Assembly: GCF_029784165.1 (NCBI RefSeq)
Contig: NC_073695.1
Span: forward strand, 105,766,255 to 105,830,254
Origin: Wyeomyia smithii
Lineage: Eukaryota > Arthropoda > Insecta > Diptera > Culicidae
Direction: 5' to 3'
DNA length: 64,000 nucleotides
Every line of letters starts with the position of its first letter. Position 1 is the stretch's first letter. The translations under genes were made by a program, and so were the position numbers. The notes beneath the pieces were generated by a model, which was not told the DNA's origin, ran no database searches, and worked only from the letters and a program-made list of their open reading frames with translations. Below are positions 56,671 to 64,000 of this stretch, piece by piece.

Positions 56671-59600
56671 TCCCCCACCCCGTGACTCCAGTGAAGATCT
56701 TCCGGAATCACCAACATCCATCAGTGCAAGATTCACTACTGGGCGCTTTATTTTACCAGTGGCTGTCTCCACTACTGCTTGTCTCACCCTTCCGTCAGTT
56801 CCAACTACTACCGCTGCAACTTTTCCACGTATCCAGGATCTACGTTTACCTTCCGCTACATAAACCAAATCACCAACCTTCACGGACCGTACTTCATCAA
56901 ACCATCTCGTGCGCCTATGTACTGAAGGAAAATATTCTTTTAGCCATCGTTCCCAAGCTAAATTAGTGAGATACTGGGCCCTTTTATAGCTGTCTCTCAA
57001 CGCTTCAGCCAAGCTAGCATTTTGAGGGTCGCTGGTTCCCGACGAGCAGCCGATCAGGAAATGGTTTGGCGTGAGTGCCTCACCTTCAGCCGAACCTTGG
57101 CCCATGTATGTAAGCGGTCGCGTATTTATCAATCCTTCTGAATCGCAAAGCACAGTAGCTGAAATTTCATCAGTTAATTGCCTTCCGTCGTCGAGACCCT
57201 TCATAGCTTCTTTGACACTCCTAACCATGCGCTCCCATACACCCCCCATGTGTGGGGCTGCGGGAGGATTGAAGGACCATTTCGTTTTAGCGTTAGTGAA
57301 TGTTGTAGCACATTTAACATTAATCTGCTCGATTTGCCTCTGCAACTCTCGGCTAGCACCAACGAAATTTGTGCCGTTATCTGTAAATATCTCCACTGGA
57401 GAACCTCTGCGGCGCACAAATCGTCTTATCGCCAATATACACGATTCTGTTGATAAGTTATACGCCACTTCTAAGTGTACAGCTCTAATCACTAAACACG
57501 TGAATACAGCTACATATCTTTTTTCTTTACGTCTTCCAACTGTAACGTCCAGCGGCCCCTTGTAGTCGATGCCAACATAACTAAAAGGTTTGAGGTGTGG
57601 TGTTAGACGTTGAATTGGCAGTGGCGCCATTCGGGGTGGTTTAGGTTTACATTTAAGCATTTTACACCATTGGCAATCTCTAAACACTTTATCGACTGCT
57701 ACTCGAAGGTGTGCAATTTCAAATCTTTGTCTCACTTCATTAACTACCGTTTCCTTATTAAAATGGCCGAGTTGATTGTGGTAATGTTCTAAGAGTCTGA
57801 TTGTGATCGGATGATCTCTTTTCAGTATGATCGGAAAACGTGCATCAAAGGTAGCATAGTTCGCATTGGCGTTTCGTCCTTCCATTCTAAGTACGCCATA
57901 CTCATCTATAAAGGGGGATAATTTGTATAAACTGCTGGATTTCTCTATTTGAAGCCATTTTTCGGTTGGTTCAGTACTGTTTTTAAGAAGAACTTTAACT
58001 TCATCCGGATAGCATTCTCCTTGAACGATTCGCCATAGCATTTGTTCTGCCTTTTGATACTCACTCTGTTGTATAACTGTTTTCACTACTGGCATCCTGC
58101 GGAGCAGCAATTTACGTTGTAATTTTGTGGCCTCTACTGTTAAAATCGGCTCTCCAGCTTTTCGACGTCGACAATTATCCACAAATCTGTGTACAAATGC
58201 TACTGTACGTACAAGGATGTTCCATTTTGAGATCCTCCTCACGTTTATCAATTGGACTGGAAGTATCAGATGGTGGAATAGAAACGCTGTTCTAAGTTCT
58301 TGATTCGTTTCGAAACTCGCCGAATTTTGTTGCGGCCAGCGGTGCTTGGGGAGATACAAAAATGGTGGTAACTTGAACCATCTACTATCTGAATCAGGTT
58401 CAGTGTCTTTTCCCCACTTGGTTAATCCGTCAGCCACGTTCTCCTTTGATGGCACCCATCGCCATCCCTCAGGCTGCGTTAGTGAAAGTATTTCACCTAC
58501 TCGATGAGCCACATACTGCTTATATTTTCGATGGTCTGAATGAATCCAGGAAAGGACTACGCTTGAATCTGTCCACATATAACAGTCTCGGATCGTAAAT
58601 GTGTGGTTTTCGCATACGTATGTTTTCAGTCTGGCCCCTATAACGGCGGCTTGTAATTCAAGCCGTGGGACGGACTGATTCTTTAGAGGTGCTACTTTGC
58701 ACTTTGCCATCACCAGCGCGCATTTTACATCATTGGCACTTGCGATCCTGATGTATGCCGCGCAGCCATATGCCGACTCCCCAGCGTCCGTAAATATGTG
58801 TAACTCTAATGAATTTGACCTTTCTGCATTCCACCCAAAAAAATAGTAACGTGGAATTCTTAGTTTATTTATTTTCGGCAGTAACTCTGTCCAACGGAGC
58901 CATTTCTCGAATTCAAGATCGCGCATCTTATCGTCCCATTGCATACCAGTTCTCCAAAGGTACTGGATAATAATTTTTCCGTGTATGAGAAACGGCGACA
59001 ACAATCCAAGCGGGTCGAAAAGGCTCATTATACACCTCAAAGCCATTCTCTTCGATGGTCGGCTGGTGCCATCGATATATGTAGAAAACTCACTCCGGAA
59101 ATCAGCAGAAAATAAAAGCATGTCTTCTTTCGAATCCCACATAACGCCTAGGACACGTTCCACTTCTTGGTCCTGTCCTAATGCTAAAGGGGGTTGATCT
59201 TGGCTTGGAACCTCGCCAAGTTTTATCAATACTTCACGGCTATTGCTTACCCACTTTTGCATGTTAAATCCGGCTTTAGCGTGCAGTGCTCTAACTTGCA
59301 TCGCTCGTTCCGCAGCTTATTCTGGAGAATCAGCGCTGTCATAATAGTCGTCCATGTAGGTTTTGGCTTTTATAGCCGCTGCTGCTTCGGGAAAATCATT
59401 GGCCCATTCGTCGGCGTTTCGATGCATGACATGTTGAGCTGAACAGGGAGAGCAGCAAGCACCGAATATCGCCACATTCATCAGATACACGTCAGGAGTA
59501 TCTTTTGGGTCGAATCGGAAAATGAACCTCTGCGAGTGACGGTCCTCAGGTTTGATGCGTATCTGATGGAACATTTCGCATATGTCCCCTCCGAACCCGA

Positions 59601-60580
59601 CGCGTTTTTCTCTTAACTTGCAGATGACAGAGGGAAGTGACGTCAATAGATCGGGACCCTTTAAAAGCTGCGAATTCAAAGAGACACCGTCAACCTGTGC
59701 AGCGGCGTCCCAGACCAGTCTCTTCTTTTGTGGTTTTTTCGGGTGTGTTACCACATTCAGTGGTAAATACCACACACGGGATGGATCAGCGCTTGCCAAC
59801 TCAGACTTAGTTGCTTTATGCGCATATTGTTTGCGAACGTACTCATGAATTTGTCGATGCACATTGTCTCGCAATTGTGGATCCTTTTCTAATTTTTTTT
59901 CTAAACCTTTTAATCTTCGCATTGCCATAGGCATGCTGTCTGGAAGGTGTACGTTATCAGTCTTCCACAAGAGCCCGGTTTCGAATCTGTCACCCACCCG
60001 GAGTGTGGTTTTCGATAATATGTCGCGGGCTCTTTTCACCTCAGCTGGCTCTGGTACAGGTACCAGTGACACACCTGTGTCCTCCAATACGAATCGCTGT
60101 CTAATCATCTCGTTCAATTTTTCATCGGCGTCACAAATATGTACGTGATGGTGATGGTAGCTGTTTGTTGGCGTATTTGCACCCTTTGGTCCGTAAATTG
60201 CCAACACGACTTTCTAGTGGTGAGAACAAACTCAAATTATCAAGGCCAATCAACACTCTGGGTATTGCGTCCGAATATGAGGATATAGGAAGTCCTTTGA
60301 GATGGTCAAATCGCATAGATAGTTCATTTATTGACAGACTTTGTTTAGGTAAGTTTAGTTGATTTACTGAGCGAACCGATATCAAATTATAACGTGTTTT
60401 TTCGCCTCTACCGCTGACCTCTATGTTTGCACGTCTAGATGTTTTCTCGTTTCTAATTACATTGGATGTCCAAATCAATCGCAGCGGTTCAGGGGTACCA
60501 ACTATCCCCAGATGTTGCAGTACGTTTTCTTCTACCATCGACAAAGATGAACCCTCATCCAGAAAGCCAAAGGTGTCCAA
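56623..60580 (-). pseudogene. BEL/Pao pol: protease, RT, RNase H, integrase
   Basis: Protease: FGFLDEGSSLSMVEENVL near 60560 (the D-x-G-S-S active site). RT: VWYLPLNVVTHPKKPQKKRL and GFGGDICEMFHQIRI, with catalytic YMDDYYDSADS. RNase H: LHIFTDAGESAYGCAAYI and WTDSSVVLSW. Integrase: an H-x-H/C-x2-C zinc site (YHNQLGHF ... CQWCK) and D-D-E residues in YVGIDYKGP, FTDNGTNF and GGVWERMVRSVK. Three breaks: the gag-to-protease junction changes frame and a spacer appears deleted; a one-base frame change lies near 60208; an in-frame TAA sits at 59317 just after the YMDD segment. All catalytic motifs are otherwise intact. Not expressible as one polyprotein. Confidence 0.93.
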
Positions 60581-60581
60581 T

Positions 60582-62309
60582 CTACGATCTACAATCTATC
60601 TTGGTGTTCATATTTCCGCGATGTGAGTCCATACGATGGAGCAGCGGGTGGTGGCGTACCTGGCAACCTCCCACATTACATCGGTATCTCGACCTGCAGC
60701 GCCATGTGCCATGATTGTACAGACATACTTCACATAATTTGTGTTTTTCTACAGCTAAAAGGCGTTCTGTCAAGTTCATTTGTCTGAAACGATCACAGTT
60801 TCTCGTTCTGTGATCTTGTCCACATATCGGACAGGGATATTTTACTTCAACTTTATCTGATATTTCCTCCTTGCCATTGTGCGTGTGTACATATGCTCTG
60901 TCTTTTAGCTTCACTCTTTCGTTTTTAGAACAATCGATTTTTGGTGTATCTATACAAGTGACTTCACTAGCGTCAATCATCAACGCTTCCATAAATTCTC
61001 CAAAATGCTTAAGCGAAGGTGATCTGAATTCTCGCTTATATCGCACCCAGTCGAGCTTCTGAGATACTGGCAGCTTATCTACTAGTTCTTCCAACAGTGA
61101 CGGATTGGATAAATGAGCATGCAGCTTAGCGGCTACTAGATGATCGCATAGCTGTTGCACTTTTAGTCCAAACTTTATCAGTGTGTCAAGACGTTGTGGA
61201 TCCGGGGCTTTAGTTTCACGGACTTTCGCTAGCAATATCTTTACTGCTGCTTCGGGTCGACCATACAAACGTCGCAAAGTATTAATGATAGACGGCACGC
61301 TGTGCGGGAACATCAACTTGGAGACAACTGCTTCCCTAGCGGGTCCTCGCAAGCACTCGCGTAACCGAATAAGATTTTCTGCGTTTGTGAAGCCACACAC
61401 TTCATTCTCCTCTTCGTAACTGTTCAGGAATATTGGCCATTCTGTCGGCTCACCAGCGGATATCGGCAATTTTTTGGGCCATATTTGTCTTGCTGCAATC
61501 TGATGCGCATTTGGCCCAACATTGTGTGTATTGTTGACATGGGACTGCAGGTTTGACCCAGAGTCCAAAAAAGCAGAGGAGACGTTCGACACAGTTTCGA
61601 TTTTGTCCTTGTTCGCGTTCTGTAACCCTCTCAGCCAATTTTTGGTATGATCTGCTGAGCACATTCCGCTTATTTGAGACTTGCTATCGTCGCAGGCAGA
61701 GCTGAGATTTTCCTCTAGAGCACGCTTCTCTTGGAGGTATTTTTCTTTAGCTGCAAGCTGCTTTGCTCTGAGAGCTCGTGCTTTCTCCTGTAATGCTTTT
61801 TCTTCATCCAACCGTAGCTGTTCTTCCGCTAACTTCTCTTCTTCAAGCCGATGTTCGTCCTTTAGCCGCTGCAGCGCTAAATTTGTTCGCATTTGCGCAC
61901 TAAACGTTTTCGATTTCGTCGATTTTATATTAGCGCTCATCAGGCTACGATCATCTTTTCCTGTGGGTCTGTATAAATCTCTGGATGCACCTGGATCCGA
62001 TAGTCGATCGGTTTTTTTATTCGACATTGCCGCGCCCGTGTCACTAGCAGCATTTTTCATGGGCTTCACATTGCCATCTACTTTCAATGAAGTCTTTTTG
62101 GCCTTTGATTTCTTTGTACTGGTAATAGGGGCAAAGGCGCGTAGCAATGAGACACATTTCACACATTTCCATGGTCTCTTCTCTACACCGGGAGATTCAC
62201 TAGCACACGTATAATGGTACCACTTGCTACAAGCATCACAAGATACCATTCCATCATCTGCATCGTCCGGTCTATCACAGGCCTCGCAGTTGAAATCCTC
62301 GCTATTCAT
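60582..62309 (-). CDS. BEL/Pao Gag, with N-terminal PHD-like finger
   Basis: 575 codons open from an ATG at 62309, 23 bp inside the 5' LTR edge. Residues about 8-52 form a PHD-like finger (CEACDRPDDADDGMVSCDAC then KWYHYTC and WKCVKC). Residues about 140-205 are a Glu/Lys/Arg-rich coiled coil (EEEKLAEEQLRLDEEKALQE). A capsid-like region with LPISAGEPTEWPIFLNSYEE follows, then the BEL-type CX2CX3HX4C knuckle CPICGQDHRTRNC and a second cysteine cluster CEVCLYNHGTWRC. The stop follows a shortened spacer before the protease. Gag packages element RNA into cytoplasmic particles. The frame is intact, so a Gag protein could still be made. Confidence 0.9.
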   Translation of the reverse strand: MNSEDFNCEACDRPDDADDGMVSCDACSKWYHYTCASESPGVEKRPWKCVKCVSLLRAFAPITSTKKSKAKKTSLKVDGNVKPMKNAASDTGAAMSNKKTDRLSDPGASRDLYRPTGKDDRSLMSANIKSTKSKTFSAQMRTNLALQRLKDEHRLEEEKLAEEQLRLDEEKALQEKARALRAKQLAAKEKYLQEKRALEENLSSACDDSKSQISGMCSADHTKNWLRGLQNANKDKIETVSNVSSAFLDSGSNLQSHVNNTHNVGPNAHQIAARQIWPKKLPISAGEPTEWPIFLNSYEEENEVCGFTNAENLIRLRECLRGPAREAVVSKLMFPHSVPSIINTLRRLYGRPEAAVKILLAKVRETKAPDPQRLDTLIKFGLKVQQLCDHLVAAKLHAHLSNPSLLEELVDKLPVSQKLDWVRYKREFRSPSLKHFGEFMEALMIDASEVTCIDTPKIDCSKNERVKLKDRAYVHTHNGKEEISDKVEVKYPCPICGQDHRTRNCDRFRQMNLTERLLAVEKHKLCEVCLYNHGTWRCRSRYRCNVGGCQVRHHPLLHRMDSHRGNMNTKIDCRS

Positions 62310-62331
62310 GTCGAACCCAAATCTTTAAGTT

Positions 62332-62792
62332 TGTTGGGTTAGGTTTTCGAAAGGAAGAATCTCTACAGCAGCGCGGTTTAATATAGCGACAGCTTAAAGC
62401 TGAAAGGAATTTTTATAATTGCAAATTATGTTGTATCGAGTATAAAGTATCAATTAGTAATTCTCACTTACATTTGTCTTTCTTTCGCGAGAAAATCGTT
62501 GCTAACCTAGCCTTGTAAAATCAGCACGTTATATAAATCTATTTGTGAGTTTAATTATTTAATTAAGCAAAACATAATTTTATTATATATGTACTCACTG
62601 TGTGAAAGTTTAACTAGAAATTAAGGAAAATAATAACCATTTGCAAAGCCATCATCGAATATTATTACTAGGAAAAAGGAACACGTTTTATCTACTCTAG
62701 TGTCTATCCAATTAAATGACGGTTTTCTGACAGCTCTTTAATGATCAATTGAGTTCGTATGACAGCGCAGGTTCCACCGTGCTGCCAGAACA
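62332..62792 (-). repeat. BEL/Pao 5' LTR
   Basis: 461 bp, same length as the 3' LTR. In element orientation it should carry the promoter; no canonical TATA box is certain. Downstream (62331 leftward) the primer-binding site is not obvious: a TGGGTTCGAC word lies about 12 bases in, but I cannot assign a tRNA. Confidence 0.95.
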
Positions 62793-62797
62793 ACCTT

Positions 62798-63465
62798 AGC
62801 GCGCCAAGCTCTGCCTCATTCTTCAACTGAAGATGTAGAGGCAGTAAGCAGAGCATGGTTCCATGGCTGCAGTCGGCGTTGTGCACAGGACACTGATAAC
62901 TGAAAGACAGGCCAATCGGTGAACTTTGGTAAGATTCGCCCGAGCTGTCGTACGAGGGTTGCGTAGGTTATATGTGGCCGAGCAATGATGATGTAAGACC
63001 AGCATGCTAATTGTGGTTTCAGTCCCCAGGTCTTGCCGAACAGTGTACTGCAAGCCCAGATAGCTGAAGTTGCGTTCTTGATAACGTAGTCTAATTAGGC
63101 AGTCCAGTTTAGCTTCTAATCCAGAATTATTCCAAGATATTAGGTCTCATTGCTGAAACTCAGTCTCACCTCATTGATAGCGGAGGAGTTATTTAATGCA
63201 TCCCTCACTTGATAAAGGGTATAATAACATCTAGAAAAAGTTGCATCACATTTTCCCCAAACAATCAGGACCACTTCATCACCATAACCAATGACTTCGT
63301 ACAGCTGCGATAACTTGGTTAGGAGAATGTCTACCCACAGTGACAATAACAGTGGAGAAAGAACTCTTCTCTCAGGACACCCGTTCACTGCCTCTTCTGT
63401 GACAAAGGTATTTTCTAATGCAGCTGTGATGCTTCCTTTTCGAAAGTAATGGAATTCAGCTCATT
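62798..63465 (-). pseudogene. LINE RT fragment right of the BEL/Pao element
   Basis: Minus-strand GCPERRVLSPLLLSLWVDIL and LYEVIGYGDEVVLIVWGKCD correspond to the RT motifs usually G-C-P-Q-G-G-V-L-S-P and Y-A-D-D (catalytic D changed to E here). Downstream TLFGKTWGLKPQLACWSYII and LCLLPLHLQLKNEAELGALR continue the C-terminal RT region, and the BEL element begins straight after. Related to the plus-strand relic at 32870. Confidence 0.72.
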
Positions 63466-63471
63466 GTAGTA

Positions 63472-63607
63472 CAGTCAAGTTTGTTTTTACGCGGGGGATA
63501 CGTACCTTGTAAAAAAAACCGCGTTCATTCGAAAATCCGCGTAAAAAAAACCGCGCTAATTCAAAAATCCGTGTAAAAAAACCGCGTTAATTCAAAAATC
63601 CGCGTAA
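63472..63607. mobile_element. GCGTAAAAAA-family MITE, right end missing
   Basis: Left end CAGTCAAGTTTGTTTTTACG preceded by TA, then four units of GTAAAAAAACCGCG separated by ATTC.AAAATCC. No right terminal repeat is found; the sequence leaves the family at about 63608. Confidence 0.75.
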
Positions 63608-63609
63608 AG

Positions 63610-64000
63610 TAGTTCAGCAAGAAGGGCTTTAGAAAAAACCCTAGACGCTCTAGAACCAGTCAGGGCTGATATTTGTTGAGACTCTTGAGTGAAAGCGAAA
63701 AAAAGCATTCATAAACGTTATTTTTTTACAATCCTTTCAGAGTTTTCCTTTCCCGCTTTTTGCATGGAAGTGAACTGTCAAAACACCTCATTATATTTCA
63801 TGCGATGGAAGCAAGACTACAAAATCAGTTTATCAGTTAACGAAGATTGTCAAGGCATCGGTGAAAAAGTGTCAGTGAAAAAGTGTTTCGGTGAGGTTTA
63901 TTTTGGTTGAGTGGACTGTTTGTTTTTCTTTTTCGCTTTGAAGTGAAAATCATTTGGTTGGATTTGTCGTAAAATTTTATTTCGTAACCTTGAACGATGC
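63610..64000. other. Intergenic, no recognisable gene
   Basis: A direct repeat GTGAAAAAGTGT lies at 63861-63885. GAAAGCGAAAAA near 63690 and TTTTTCGCTTTGAAGTGAAA near 63928 are loosely inverted. The frame at 63689-63910 is not recognised. Confidence 0.45.

Larger units (their letters stand above)
56210..62792 (-). mobile_element. BEL/Pao LTR retrotransposon, structurally complete
   Basis: Two 461-bp LTRs bound by TG...CA, a 5-bp target duplication ACCTT (56205-56209 and 62793-62797), a polypurine tract next to the 3' LTR (GGGGTGGGGGA on the minus strand, 56671-56681), gag and pol on the minus strand. Protein order protease-RT-RNase H-integrase and a YMDD RT box place it in BEL/Pao. Total 6,583 bp. 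LTRs differ at 5 sites by my count (about 98.9% identical), so the insertion is fairly recent, but the coding region is already broken. Confidence 0.95.

Noticed and set aside
61681..62214. 177-codon plus-strand frame rich in Ser, Phe, Arg
   Set aside because: Antisense shadow of the Gag coiled coil.

Overview
This window looks like repeat-dense intergenic DNA from a large insect genome, most likely a mosquito and probably Aedes-like. It is AT-rich, has no bacterial gene organisation, and I could not recognise a single host gene. The coding-like stretches that can be identified are transposable-element proteins: a mariner and a DD37E (ITm) transposase, a hAT transposase tail, at least five kinds of non-LTR retrotransposon, and one BEL/Pao LTR retrotransposon. 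DD37E transposons, RTE/R1/I-type LINEs, tRNA-related SINEs and many MITEs together are typical of culicids. The species call is inference. Almost every recognisable ORF is broken.

Layout. 1-2.2 kb: a small TA-flanked MITE and a decayed mariner (minus) with a 0.5 kb insertion. 2.2-5.7 kb: a four-level nest, in which a TA-flanked element with ~110-bp inverted repeats holds an RTE-like LINE, which holds a hAT-type element with an exact 8-bp target duplication, which holds a 1-kb element with CTGCC ends. 5.7-15 kb: a 21-bp minisatellite, a hAT transposase relic, short dispersed repeats and a spaced array of the motif CGTGACGTTACAACG. 15-19 kb: an 80-bp-arm hairpin, a SINE, a LINE RNase H fragment, a MITE and a DD37E transposase pseudogene. 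20.0-27.0 kb: a second CTGCC-end element split by a 5.6-kb I-type LINE (13-bp target duplication), which itself carries a tRNA-type SINE. 27-29.5 kb: a 125-bp tandem repeat and an RTE-like LINE. 32-38.7 kb: a mosaic of four LINE relics, two SINEs and four MITEs, including two TTA-flanked elements that share one TTA. 43-44.4 kb: three adjacent non-autonomous DNA elements (TTAA, 8-bp and TA type). 45-53.3 kb: two R1-type LINEs flanking a Jockey/CR1-like LINE. 55.7-63.6 kb: a third CTGCC-end MITE, then a structurally complete BEL/Pao element (461-bp LTRs, 5-bp target duplication) inserted in an older LINE, then a half MITE.

The content is best read as layers of insertion rather than cooperating genes. 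Where exact target duplications survive, relative ages can be read directly: the BEL/Pao element, both tRNA-type SINEs and the I-type LINE are younger than what they interrupt. The most promising material for something undescribed is the set of non-autonomous DNA-element families whose ends I can pair (CTGCC-end family, GCGTAAAAAA-rich TA family, GAGCAAGC and AGGCCCAAATAC TTA families, TCGGGTACGGG hAT family) and the CGTGACGTTACAACG array. No cellular system such as a biosynthetic cluster, defence locus or CRISPR array is visible.
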